A stretch of 64,000 nt of DNA from Schistosoma haematobium (Eukaryota > Platyhelminthes > Trematoda > Strigeidida > Schistosomatidae). A model generated the notes under the pieces. That model ran no database searches, had not been told where the DNA came from, and saw only the letters and a list, made by a program, of their open reading frames with translations. Position numbers and translations under genes: made by a program. The DNA lies in contig NC_067196.1 in assembly GCF_000699445.3 (NCBI RefSeq), positions 31,640,616 through 31,704,615 of the forward strand. Reading direction: 5' to 3'. Positions within the stretch are counted from its first letter, which is position 1, and each line of letters opens with the position of its first letter. Shown in pieces: positions 21,964-32,861 of the stretch.

Positions 21964-22360
21964 TTAATGTTTTGATGAAGAAGCAGTAGACGGATCGGAC
22001 ATAGCAGAACGAGACCCCTCAATAGATTTCATCAATGAGTCTATCAATTCGACCTTAGGACCCCTAGGCCTAGACATTAAACCAATGAGTTTGCATCCAG
22101 TGATTTATTATACTATCATTTCGATTTAATCTCAGAACGAGATGATCGTGGTGAAGTGAAAGTGCGGCAAGATCGACGACCATGTTGGTAACTAGAAGAG
22201 TACAAACGAGCGGATTTATTATTTCATCGGCGCCTTAGACCATATTCATCATGAAGATAATAAGAATATCCTTTCAGAGTTTCTGAAGGATCCATAGAAG
22301 AAGTACACTTTAATTCTATCGAAAGTTCATCTCTTCGACTGTCATAAAATCGACCGGGAC
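21964..22360 (-). pseudogene. possible decayed or unrecognised terminal exon(s)
   Basis: This segment is richer in GC than its surroundings. On the minus strand TTATTTTACAG (acceptor-like) precedes 22360. Translating with two leading bases gives 44 codons beginning PGRFYDSRRDELSIELKC and ending LRRR, then TGA (22224-22226), then about 35 more Ser/Arg-rich codons in the same frame (SARLYSSSYQHGRRSCRTF). Downstream, in another frame, a 37-codon frame at 21964-22077 reads MSRPRGPKVELIDSLMKSIE and ends SSSKH. I do not recognise the protein. It could be the last exon of an unknown minus-strand gene plus 3' UTR, or a pseudogene. It is not obviously a transposon. Confidence 0.35.
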
Positions 22361-23056
22361 CTGTAAAATAACATATGTCGCGTTACTCTCTTTTTGGTTG
22401 TCCATATTATTGGATCTTCATGAATTTGAGGACGAAATTGTGTCCACTAAACGTTTGTTTTAAAATGTTCAAGTTCAAACTATTTCGCATATCAATAAGT
22501 CATTCTTATTAACGCATTTTCATAATTGATTATAATTTTCCTTCTTTTAAAATTACTTCACTAGAACCTTGACAAAACTCATACCATCTCTGTAAGAATT
22601 TATTAAAACTGTTATTTGAAATGATTGAATACGTTAACACAGAATTATTACACTCTAATCTATCTTTTTTTAAAAAAACCATTGACTCAATTATTTAACA
22701 GAAAAATCTGCCATACAAATGTCTTGCAAAACAAAATACGATGAATAAATGACACACAAATAAAATTTAACTGTAATTAATCTCTTTTTTTTATATTTAC
22801 ATACTCTGGATGCTATTTTGCTCTAGACGTCATTTCACATTTATTAATTCATTACTCATAATAGAAAATTACTGTTTTGTCTTGAATGATTCTATCTTCT
22901 TCATTAGAAGGATACAAAAAAAATCCAGTTAAGTAAATGATGTAAGTAAATAAGATTTGATACTTGTTAGCATTCATGGTATCTTCGAGTAATATCTTGG
23001 TTGACTATAGAAAGAGAGTACGTGTATCACTTATTAACTAAATGTTTGTCAAGTGA
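22361..23056. other. AT-rich non-coding DNA
   Basis: Nothing recognisable. Confidence 0.5.
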
Positions 23057-23375
23057 ACAAATATCGGTTATAAATAAATAATATATTTGTAATATCCCAA
23101 TGAGTAGAAAATTAGATTTTCTAACGTTTCGTGACTTAGTGTAAGTCACTTCCTCAGAGAATAAATAACCAAATTAAACTTGGATGAATTTTAATTTGGT
23201 TATTTATTCTCTGAAGAAGTGACCTACACTAAGTCACGAAACGTTAGAAAATCTAATTTTCTACTCATTGGGATATTACAAATATATTATTTATTTATAA
23301 CAATCTACCCAATGCTCAATTTATTCGAAATTATCAAATCAAACCTTGGTAATGATACATACAAATATCGGTTAT
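23057..23375. mobile_element. palindromic insertion flanked by 15-bp target duplication
   Basis: ACAAATATCGGTTAT occurs at 23057-23071 and again at 23361-23375. Between them is a large inverted repeat: arm 23068-23178 and arm 23190-23300 (111 nt each, 2 mismatches seen) around an 11-nt spacer, plus 60 bp of other sequence. Each arm reads ATTCTCTGARGAAGTGAC...GTCACGAAACGTTAG on one strand. That pattern resembles the terminal repeats of Penelope-like elements, which can carry hammerhead motifs. A diverged single arm lies at 31196-31293. The 67-codon plus frame starting at 23219 is a shadow. Confidence 0.7.
23211..23244 (+). ncRNA. hammerhead-like motif in palindrome arm (candidate)
   Basis: Core-like CTGAAGA (23211-23217), one extra A, stem II GTGAC/GTCAC with a 9-nt loop, then GAAA and ACGT as a minimal stem III. 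TTCT before the core can pair with AGAA after the putative cleavage site. The extra A between the core and stem II departs from the consensus. The left arm has the same motif on the minus strand (about 23124-23157, CTGAGGA). Confidence 0.4.
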
Positions 23376-24390
23376 GTTTTTTTTTGAGAGACTATTTTCA
23401 GTTTAGAATAAAAGAATTGTAGCTAGCAGAGCAACTTAAGACATGGGTTTTGTCCTATTTGTGACTGATAAACTAGGTATATTTTTAATTTGTTGTTGCC
23501 TATTTTCACTTGACCTCTGTTAGATACTTAAAATTCTTGAACCTTATTTAATTGATATACTGTCAATCTATTTTATAATGTGTGCAATAACAATACAGAT
23601 TATTAAAAAAAAAGTTAATAGTAGATAACATGGGATAAAAGTAAATCCTCACCTGATCAAAAACAAGAGTTGTTTGACGTCGTAAAACCACACGCTAAAA
23701 ATATATATAGTCTGATACAAATACAAACTGCACTTAAATTTGTTTACAAAGAAACGTAATGATAGAAATTTCATTTCTACCCAACATACTATAACAAGTA
23801 TGAAATTCTTAATAAAAGTAGATAAAATATTAAGCTCAGCTAAACATGGCAGAGTTCATACTTACTCTATTTTTATTATAAGGGACTTTCTCAATGTTAT
23901 CTGTATTTGTATATTTACTACACTACGGTCACAACATCATTAGTAGTGGCCTTCATACATTAGAAAAGTACAATTAACTAACAACGTCAACTGTAATTTA
24001 GATAGTGGTAACTGGTGATACACAAGGCGACCGTTTCGGCCGATTTCATACTCAGATTCTTGGTTTAGCTGTTCTTGAATATTGATGTTTACATTTGAAT
24101 TGAATCTAAATTATACATCACTTTACACTCAAGTTCATTGTCCTTCAAACTAGTCAGTCACTTCAGTTAAATAAATCAACAAACTTTAACAATAGATGAT
24201 CTAATTTTTTTAAGAAATTGTTTTAATATATTACATAACCCATCTGGAAAATAATATTTTATCATCTAAAGTAAGTTTCATTGAAATGAGACTGATTTTT
24301 CACCTTAGCCTGTATAATTTCAGCTAATTTACTATGTTGTAAATGTTTATTTATGACTGACATCATCTAAAAAACGAAACTAACACAACA
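23376..24390. other. AT-rich non-coding DNA
   Basis: A GC-richer patch at 24005-24065 (around GACCGTTTCGGCCGATTTC) may be a repeat scrap but was not identified. The 67-codon plus frame at 23740-23943 is unsupported. Confidence 0.45.
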
Positions 24391-24822
24391 TTGACTCATG
24401 ATCTCAACTGTTGAAATTACTACAATCTCCATAAAACCCCTTCTGATACTAATTAACATATGCTCACTAGTGACTGGCTTTAAGAGGTATTTCCTGGAGT
24501 TCTAGTAAGAAACAGTAACCAGTGGAGTTCAACTGGGTCTGTTGTGAGATAGGAACTCATTGATGACAATGGTGGATGTTTCGCTCAATTTCGTGGATTA
24601 GTTGAAGTTAAACATTAACACCGTCGAATGCCAGCTCAATGTTCCAGTTGGTTAGACGCCTGGCACGAGACTGATTCGTCCAGGGTTCGAATCTCGCCGG
24701 GGGGGCGGGATCGTGGATGCGCACTACTGAGGAGTCCCACAATCGGACGAAATGGCCGTCCAGTGCATCCAGGTTTTCCATGGTGGTCTAGCTTCAATCG
24801 ACTCATGATCTCAACTGTTACA
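24391..24822 (+). mobile_element. hammerhead SINE (405-bp family) with terminal direct repeats
   Basis: This nearly complete unit starts with the tail motif GACTCATGATCTCAACTGTT (24393) and ends with the same motif (24799), 406 bp apart. Inside are the 5' block, the linker TTAGTTGAAGTTAAACATT, an A-box-like region at about 24630-24660, the B-box-like GGGTTCGAATCTC and the hammerhead. The 78-codon plus frame here is a shadow. Confidence 0.8.
24721..24766 (+). ncRNA. hammerhead ribozyme in SINE, core intact
   Basis: Same 46-nt sequence as the minus-strand copy at 16938-16983: core CTGAGGA, 4-bp stem II, GAAA, stem III ATGGCCGT, triplet GTC, one A-C mismatch at the base of stem I. Confidence 0.75.
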
Positions 24823-26844
24823 ATTGGTTCTATTAGGATTAATACACTAATAATTGTTAAGTGATTATAGTTTCTGAGATTTATATAAGATTACAATTAT
24901 TATTATTATTAATATATACGAATTATATTCAGTTTTATGATGAGAAAAGTATTTAAAAAACCTTTTTTTTCATTTTTTTTATATTTGACAGATAACATAC
25001 TGTTTAGATTGGTAACTAAATGCTAAAAATAAATTTAAGGGTCTTTTTCTTCAATAACGACAACCAAAAAAGAAAAAACTAGAAAGTTAGTTGACTGTTT
25101 TAAAATTCATTTGTCACTATGCATTAAAATCAGTAACTTTTAAACTTCAGTTTATTCAAATAATACTATCAATGATAGAAAACTGCTTTTTTTCTGTTTA
25201 TTCTATTCAATGAATTAGAATTGAAAAAGTTTCTAATATAATTTTTTCTTATCGTAAGCATAATAATAATCAGTATAGAATGAGAAGAAACTTTATTGGA
25301 ATAGGTGATAAGCATGGATACAACAGACTGTAATTTAAGTTTACAGATTATAGTTAAATATAACTTGGTTTGCTCTAAACTATATATACAGTTCGTTTGA
25401 ATACATAGAAATTATAAATAGGGTGGGGTAAATGTTATCTAGAATCAAAAGGTCCATAAATTAAATTACGTAGTACTTATAGATTTGAAGAAATGAGTTT
25501 CTTGTGTGATTATGTTAAAGGACTAAAGAACATAAATAACATTCCTGCTATCGGTTAAATATAGGCTGATTGGACTGTTTTGTGTTGGACAAACTTTTAT
25601 TTCCAAATTCTCTGGAACATCGTCAAACAAATGAACATGTACACTTCTCTTCTCTTTCAATGTAATGTATGCGTATATCCATATATGAACTGGAGTATCT
25701 TTTAAGTTGGGAAATTCAATATCATAAGTTGGAATTGAATTTTATTCTTCAATAAATTTTACTAACATTCCTAAAGTTAAAAATTTAAATCATTAGTCAT
25801 AATTCTATTCACGTTTGGAACATTTGTAAACAATGAATACTGAAATAGATATTGTTTGTACAAAAACGAAGAAGAAAATAATCAACTGGAAGGTAAAGTA
25901 TCTACACTGATTTCTATTCTTGACATACAGGAGATTTGTTTTGATGTTTGTCAAACATTTTTCTTTTTTTTTCATTAGTGAACATCATTACATGTATGAG
26001 ATTGGAAACACTGTAAAGGTGATCAATGCGAGTGAGGTGGATTTCTTAATAGAATAGATTGTAAAAGCTGTGAAGAAACATCAGTATACGAAATTTTGTG
26101 GTAGTCAAACTTGCCTGAAATATTTTTTAAACTGTTTGCCGATTTAACAGAAAGAACGATTTTTTCCAAACTTGTCTGTACCATGGAGTGGGTGAGCTAC
26201 AGCCTCAAAACAATAGGTTTATATCTTAAGTTCATTTATAGATCTCACTGCTTCATTAAAAAGATACGCGAATGAATTATTAACCTGGTCTATATAGATT
26301 CATTAACTAGGGAAGAAAACTAAATAAATACTCTTCACTGGGTCATTTAAACATATCTCAAGAGACAGAGGGTTGTTGAAGTACCATTGTTTGTTGTGAA
26401 TCCTATACCAAAAGTGGATTCAGGACATCTCCTAATCAACCTATGATTGAGAAAATTAGAACAAGCAAATTGTGTTAAATTCTAACTTTATTTTTGGACA
26501 TTTGTAGATCAAATACTCTGGTCATCATTTCACGCTTCTATTCAGATGTTTGTCATTTCGCCATAATCAATTATTATTACTTATTTCCTTATTCTACAGT
26601 CATAGCCAATAAGAGTAATTTTCTCATTATTATTTCTAATCAAATCACTGTCATTTTCATAGATAATACCACAATAGTTCTAAATCTTCAGTCTTATTAA
26701 AATAAAATCATTGTCTTGTTTCCTGGTGAGACATGTCAGAATTCATTTATTTATATAATGTATTCTCTTCAATGAAATAATCAGTTATATTCTTTATCGG
26801 CTTATCTGTTGATCAATCAACTTAGTGTGCATTTGAACCCGTTA
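24823..26844. other. AT-rich non-coding DNA
   Basis: No gene recognised. The 68-codon plus frame at 26494-26700 is hydrophobic and AT-driven. Confidence 0.5.
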
Positions 26845-26890
26845 TTCAATTTCACAAGCACTATAACTTTTGACTAATATTCATTTTAAT
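26845..26890 (+). repeat. scrap of Penelope-like element 3' end
   Basis: About 44 bp (TTCAATTTCACAAGCACTAT and onwards) repeat the C-terminal coding end and stop region of the PLE relic at 28075-28117 with few differences. Confidence 0.5.
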
Positions 26891-27301
26891 CATTTAAAGA
26901 TCCCCATCATATTAAAAGACTAGTATTTGAACGAAGAATATTCTATTTGATCGATTCTCTTCAGGTTCTACATTTATATATCCAAACTAATAATCCGAAA
27001 AATGGCCAGGTTAAGGGCAAAGTACATCGTTTAAAACATGTGAATTTAGGATTGTGATAAACAAAATACAATAAAATTGTTAATGTTAATATGACTCATA
27101 TAGAATGTTAACTTGAATCTGCGTATATGTTAAGTGAAATTTTACGACCCATTATCAGAATTGATATGGGTCAAATAGGATGAGAGTGAAATAATAGTGC
27201 AATTACAATTTGATCAAATAAGTAAGACGTAATACGGAGGGATGAATGCAAAGTGAATGAGTCATGTGTAGGGGAGATTAATGATGTTTAACCAATAATA
27301 C
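26891..27301. other. AT-rich non-coding DNA
   Basis: Nothing recognisable. Confidence 0.5.
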
Positions 27302-27615
27302 TGTGGTGCGTGCTACTTATATTGATATAAGTAGTATATAACGTGAGTCAAAAGAACGTAATGTCTGGCAGCAGAAGATGGAGAAGATCAAGAAAAGAAG
27401 AGCGAGAAAACAATGGAATTTGTAAGAAATCGCATGAACAATGAAATGCGAGACAATCGATTGATGTTTGCAAAAGCAACAGTCCGGTTTGATATGATAG
27501 AATGATATTTCGCAAATTAACGATGTACTATATGGTTTTTCTATTTTACCAAGTAATTCTGTAATTTGTCCTAAATACAATTTGGCTGTCCTCACCCGTG
27601 TTCTTCTTCACTACA
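27302..27615 (-). mobile_element. solo-LTR-like element, family B
   Basis: The minus strand begins TGTAGTGAAGAAGAACACG and ends GCACGCACCACA, like the copies at 1014-1284 and 46500-46747. ATAC abuts both ends (27298-27301 and 27616-27619), consistent with a target duplication of at least 4 bp. The palindromic CTACTTATATTGATATAAG sits near the end. The 92-codon minus frame is part of the LTR and not a supported gene. Confidence 0.6.
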
Positions 27616-27799
27616 ATACCACTACTAATAATAATGGTAGTAATAGTACAAAGAGTTATGGATAAAGATAACGGGGACAATTACAATTGACTACGAAAGG
27701 TCATAGTCAAATTAGGTCATTCAATAGTTAAGATTACGGTTGATTAATTGGCCTTGATGTTGGCCAAGGGAGGAGGAGTGGTTGGATATATTTCTTCTG

Positions 27800-28117
27800 T
27801 ACGCATAGCTCCGTTTTCTTCATCCGGATGGCTACTGCTTCTTCAGCCGTTTGCTCCTGTGGAGCGAGTTATATTGGTCGAAGTTCTAGGAATTTACGTT
27901 TTCGTGCTCGTGAACACCTTCCAGTGTGGCTAAACAAAGGTTTGATGAAGAAAGTGAACAGCTCAATATTGGCCCATTTAGTACAAACCATTCATAGTGC
28001 CAGTATAAACCAATCTTTTTCAATTATTTATAAGGTCAGTAATTTTTTGCCAAAACTGGTCAGACTTAAAGTCCTTCAATTTCACAAGCACTGTAAGTTT
28101 TGACTGATATTCATTTA
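27800..28117 (+). mobile_element. Penelope-like element relic: GIY-YIG endonuclease end
   Basis: The plus frame reads VCSCGASYIGRSSRNLRFRA, then REHLPVWLNKG, SSILAHL and FSIIYKVSNFLPKL, stopping at 28101-28103. This matches the Cys-rich GIY-YIG endonuclease tail of PLEs (CSCGASYIGR...REH...SSILSHL). The RT domain is missing upstream. An overlapping frame from 27748 is a shadow. This copy keeps the GIY-YIG Gly-Arg pair that is changed in the copy at 57.95 kb. Confidence 0.75.
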
Positions 28118-29035
28118 TCAAAAGATGACTTTTTAACACAGTTTTTGTTCACTAAAATGTATATTAAACTACCGACCAAAGGGTTTTGCAAATAACTGGA
28201 TTTTCACAATCCAGTACTCATCCCATAGGTTATACATGTAACAATCATTTGGTAACTCATTCGAGAGTGAAGGTGAAAGCTAACCAATAATATCCAATGA
28301 ATCAGTTCAACTATAAACAAGGATTACTGATGGAGCATTCTCTGGAAGAATTGAATGAGATTATTTTATTCAAGCATTAAGTTTGGGTCTCAAATAACAT
28401 GAACGTATACAACACATGCATTCATAACACTCATTTCAAGTTTACAAACATAGTATTATTGAAATACGAATTATATTAGCCATTTTGTTAATTATTTTTC
28501 ACCTTTCTTTCACCAATCTAAATAGAAAATAAAACTCAGACATGTATTAATATACATTTATCTATCATTTATTACCAAGAATACTTTGATCATAAATTTT
28601 TCAGTACTTTTAAAGTCATGGATATAAAGGGTTGTTTTGTCATTCGCATAAATAAAATATTATCGTTCTTCCAATCGAATATGAATACAAATGCAAAATG
28701 TTACGTATGACTAGAACACATTTAAATTCAAAGCTACGTTCTATAATCGAAGTAATGTAGTACTGTGATATTTATGAAATAAAGTATTTGGTATTGAATA
28801 GCAAAAAATATGTAAACTTTATTACGTTGTGTGATTGTCAGCTGTAAAATGTTTGATACCAGAAGCTTTACCATTTGCATTGTAATTATAATAATGATCA
28901 TGTATAATAACGCTTTTAAAATTTAGCCGTCTAAATTTCTATTGGTCGAGAAAACTTATCTCCAACCTAAACGCTTTGTGTCATACGTTTGAAAGCTAAA
29001 TAAATTTCATTGATTTTTGCTTGAAATAAGCTATT
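28118..29035. other. AT-rich non-coding DNA
   Basis: Nothing recognisable. Confidence 0.5.
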
Positions 29036-29240
29036 TTTTTCACTGGTTGAAATCATGAGTCAATTGAAGCTAGACCACTGTGGAAAACCTGGATGCATTG
29101 GACGGCCGTTTCGTCCTAGTCATACTAGGACTGGGACTTCCAAGCAGCGTGCATCTACGATCCCGCCCCACGCGAGATTCGAACCCAGGACCTATCAGTC
29201 TCGCGCGCGAGCGCTTAATCATTAGACCATTGAGCCGGAA
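29036..29240 (-). mobile_element. hammerhead SINE (405-bp family), minus member of an inverted pair
   Basis: It holds the 3' half: A-box-like CCGGCTCAATGGTCTAATG, B-box-like GGGTTCGAATCTCG, and a wrecked hammerhead (core CTTGGAA, stem II enlarged by a CCTAGT...ACTAGG extension). It abuts a plus copy head-to-head at 29241. Confidence 0.75.
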
Positions 29241-29583
29241 TCCAACGGTAGAGTTCAATCAGGTCTGGTGTGAGATAGTAACTCATTGGCGACAATGGTG
29301 TACGGTGGCGCAATTTCGTGGATTGGTTGAAGTTAGACATTAACACTGTTGGATGCCGGCTCAGTGGTCTAGAGTTTAAGCGCCTGGTACTAGACTGATA
29401 GGTTTTGGGTTCGAATCTCGCCGGGGAGCGGGATCGTGGATGTGCACTGCTGAGCAGTCCCATACTAGGACGAAACGGCCATCCAGTGCTTCTAGGTTTT
29501 CCATGGTGGTCTAGCTTCAATTGACTCATGATTTCAATCTGTGAAATTTCTAAAAATCTCTACAAAACCTCTCCTGATATTTT
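29241..29583 (+). mobile_element. hammerhead SINE (405-bp family), plus member of an inverted pair
   Basis: It runs from within the 5' block (GAGTTCAATCAGGTCTGGTG) through the A-box-like GGCTCAGTGGTCTAGAG, the B-box-like GGGTTCGAATCTCG and the hammerhead to the tail ending near CTCTCCTGATA. The 87- and 104-codon frames over this pair are shadows. Confidence 0.8.
29444..29489 (+). ncRNA. hammerhead ribozyme with mutated general acid
   Basis: All helices are present (stem I GCACTG/CAGTGC perfect), but the core reads CTGAGCA: G8, the general acid of the hammerhead reaction, is C. The triplet is ATC. Predicted inactive. Confidence 0.7.
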
Positions 29584-30147
29584 TTTATTTACTTTTAAAT
29601 TACTGATTGGCATAACTAAAAAGTGTGGAATCTAAGGTTTATTAAACTGAATAATTTAGTGAATTATCAACTTCGCTAACTGAAGATATTTTTATCTAAT
29701 TGTAAGTAATGTTACTTTTTCTAATATAATTACGAGATGATAATCCAATGAGCTGAAAACACTTTATGTGTACTCACTAAGAGACTATACTATTTAATTA
29801 AAAGGTATATAGATAAATATTAGTTTAGGCAATCTATTCAAGTTCAAATGTAAATTTACAGTTTATCACAACTTTATATCTGAATGTGAGTGATTGACGA
29901 TATACTTAACTGATAATTTGTAGATTGTATTAAAGGTGTAGTGAAATCATTTGTGATAATGATATCATCTTTTTCGTAAATCACATTACTAAATATCATG
30001 ATTTTTATATTTTTTTCTAAAAGGTATCCTGTTTTAAGTGAATTTCTCAACTTTCATTCATTTATAACAAAATGTTAAATTTGTTTACATACATACAATC
30101 AATACACTCACTAAAATACTACGACAAAGAAATTCGCTTTCACCTAA
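29584..30147. other. AT-rich non-coding DNA
   Basis: Nothing recognisable. Confidence 0.5.
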
Positions 30148-30152
30148 ATAAC

Positions 30153-30604
30153 TGTTATGCCCCGATAAGAATAATGAACGGTAATTTTTGAGATCCATTT
30201 GTGGAGAAATACTATGAGTATATTTTTACCGTATAATTGTTAATTAACTAAACTATTCATATTCATGTCTCTCTTGTCATAAGCTTTATTTTAACCTATA
30301 AACTGTTATTATAGGATTTTCCATTCTTGAATTATTCCCTGTCTATTAGTCACTGCCTCCCTCATTCACAGACACATCTGGCTAATTCTTGTACAAATGT
30401 TGTTTCATATTTTATTGGTACGTTGTGGTCTGTTTGATTGACATATAAACTCAGTATGTTTGAAATATAATGATTCATATTGCAGAGGCTGAGATTGGTG
30501 TTCTGGACTTAACTGGCTGGGCTAGACAGGAAGCGAGACCAAACATGACTCTAGACTGCTCGCACGTGTTTTACGCGTCATTGATCCGATCGATAAGTCA
30601 CTGC
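30153..30604 (+). mobile_element. solo-LTR-like element, family A, 3'-shortened
   Basis: It begins TGTTATGCCCCGATAAG and tracks the copy at 31584-32087 closely until CACTGC (30604), lacking the last 50-odd bases. ATAAC occurs directly before (30148-30152) and after (30605-30609), which may be a target duplication or chance. TATA-like CATATAAACTC lies at about 30443. Confidence 0.65.
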
Positions 30605-31192
30605 ATAACAAACTAATATCTTAGTCTATATGGATTATGGCTAACATGACTCTGGTTTTATACTATTTTGTACTTATCAACTGAACATAGCTACATCGAT
30701 GTGTTATTGTTCGTATTGAGATTCAAGATCAGTACTAAGAGTTTTAAAATGTCAACGTTTTATTTATTACATTCCAAGGTTCAAACAGCCACTAACTTGT
30801 TCAGTGTGTATAAAGTTATATGCAAGGGTATTTAATAACAATAACGTAAAAAGATATTTAAATTACATATTCATTATAAAGGTAGTTATTGTTGCTTTCA
30901 TTTGGATGAATATGACTTTAGTCTTAAGAATATGCAAATGATAAACTATGACCTACATTAAAAAGTACATATCCTGATAAATTTAAAAAACTATCATTGT
31001 GTAATAATCCTTTGATCAACTATTCAAAATGATTCAATTGAAAATTAATGACCGTAAAATTATAATTTTAATGACACTAATGTGTATATTCATCAAATGA
31101 GTTCAAGTGACAATAATTATTTCATTGGGTAGAAAACAAAAATATAATGAAAACTGAATATAGATATATATAGTGATATTGCTTAGTAATTA
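30605..31192. other. AT-rich DNA between two family A LTRs
   Basis: No gag- or pol-like coding. The right-hand LTR has its own target duplication, so this is not the interior of one LTR element. Confidence 0.5.
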
Positions 31193-31195
31193 CAA

Positions 31196-31293
31196 ATAAT
31201 AATATTATATTTGGAATATCCCAATGAATGGAAAACAAGATTTTCTGACATTTCATAACTCAATGTAATCCATTTCTTCAGAGAATATCTACA
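31196..31293 (-). repeat. diverged single arm of the 23.1-kb palindrome
   Basis: GGAATATCCCAATGAATGG, the following ATTTTCTGACATTTC, and TTTCTTCAGAGAATA follow the left palindrome arm (23085-23165). The hammerhead-like stem II is no longer complementary. Confidence 0.6.
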
Positions 31294-31583
31294 TAATATT
31301 GATCAGAATGTGGTTTTCTTAAGGTAAATTTACTAAGAGAACCGTTTTTAAAAGCTACTGAAATCAATTGAACAACCATTGAAATACAAGAAACGTATGA
31401 TCTTTAATTCATTTGAATTTTGGGCTCTTTATTAACGCCTATATGTACAATTATGCAAAACCAAACGCAATATCTGCACATGATTTATCGAACATGTAAC
31501 AACTTAACTGATGAATTAAGGTTCAGTAATACTAACTGTGAACTTGAAAAAAAACTAATGAAAAAAAATCAATAATTTATTTC

Positions 31584-32087
31584 TGTTATATCCCGATAAG
31601 AATAATGAACAGTAATTTTTGAGATCCATTATGGACCAATACTATACGTATATTTTTATCGTATAATTGTTAATTAACTAAACTATTCATATTCATGTCT
31701 CTCTTATGATGAGCTTTATTTTGACCTATGAACTATTATTATACGATTTACCATTCTTGAATTATTCCCTGTCTGTTAATCACTACCTCCCTCATTCACA
31801 GCCACTTTGGGCCAAATATTGTACAAATGTTATTTTCTATTTTATGGTACGATGTGGTCTGTTTGATTGGTATATGAACCCCGTATGTTCGAAATAAATG
31901 ATTCATATCGCAGAGGCTGAGATTGGTGTTCTGGACTTAACTGGCTGGGCTAGACAGGAAGCGAGACCAATCAGGACTCTAGACTGCTCGCACGTGTTTT
32001 ATACGTCAATGGTTCGATCGATAATTCGCTGCTCTCTGATTGGCGGTATCGTTGCGTTATACAATAAACAGGGCATATAGGTTAACA
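31584..32087 (+). mobile_element. solo LTR, family A, with perfect 5-bp TSD
   Basis: This 504-bp unit starts TGTTATATCC and ends GGTTAACA (5-bp terminal inverted repeat TGTTA/TAACA). It is flanked by ATTTC on both sides (31579-31583 and 32088-32092). There is no internal retroviral-type coding. Three other copies are in the window (2210-2723, 30153-30604, 62735-62965). The 60-63 codon frames here lie inside the LTR. The conserved frame MIHIAEAEIGVLDLTGWARQ also occurs in the 30.5-kb copy. Confidence 0.8.
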
Positions 32088-32092
32088 ATTTC

Positions 32093-32861
32093 ATCAGTAA
32101 TGATTATTTTACTCTAAACATGGTTTTTGTAACAAATATTATTCTTAAGATTAGAAACAGTATTTTATGTTGCGTTACAGTCGTTTATAAAGCTCAGTTT
32201 TTGAGCGTGATACTTGAATTGTTCAGGGTTACATCTTTTTTCGAATCTTTACCTTCTGAAAATCTACAAGCTGTTCACAAGATATTAAAATCTTTCATAT
32301 ATACTATTGATAGCACTTGAGAACATAACGAAACTTTTAAACTACACAGATTAAGAAAATCTAGTATCTATATAGGGAAGATATTTACTTAGAAATTCAC
32401 CAACTAGATATATCCCAAAATACAATGTGACTCGTTATAACCTAAAATTGATTTCAGAAAATTAGATAAAATGATTTACTATGAGTGAGAGAACAACATT
32501 TTCAAACATATGGCTTAAGAACTTTATTGTCAAGAAAGAGTGACATTGAAATTTAAATTACCTTAACAGTATAGAGTTTTAATTTTAGACACGCTATAAA
32601 CTGAAGCATTTATGTTTTGTGAGAACTACACTATATTTACCTATTTAATGAGAATGTAATGATCACTTCTAGCTTACTTTTTTAAATTTTATTCATCTCA
32701 CGGTTAGTTTGGTGACAAGAAACTAATTATTAATTTTATATTTCATTACATTATTTAACTGAGGATATTACAGTTTGATAGGATCTATGCATTGACAATT
32801 ATTCTTTCACTGCTCTTAAATCAAAAACCTGAAAAATAAAAACAATTTCATTTCATTTTTG
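32093..32861. other. AT-rich non-coding DNA
   Basis: Nothing recognisable. Confidence 0.5.

Noticed and set aside
24005..24065. Possible hammerhead on the minus strand (CTGAGTATGAAATCGGCCG then AAAC)
   Set aside because: G8 is not in place and no stem II forms between the core halves.
24640..24710. tRNA gene suggested by A- and B-box-like sequences (also in other SINE copies)
   Set aside because: The boxes are tRNA-like but I could not fold a full cloverleaf with acceptor and anticodon stems. They are the pol III promoter part of a SINE.
30153..32087. One LTR retrotransposon with two LTRs and a 980-bp interior
   Set aside because: The right LTR has its own perfect ATTTC duplication, and the interior contains no gag/pol-like coding.
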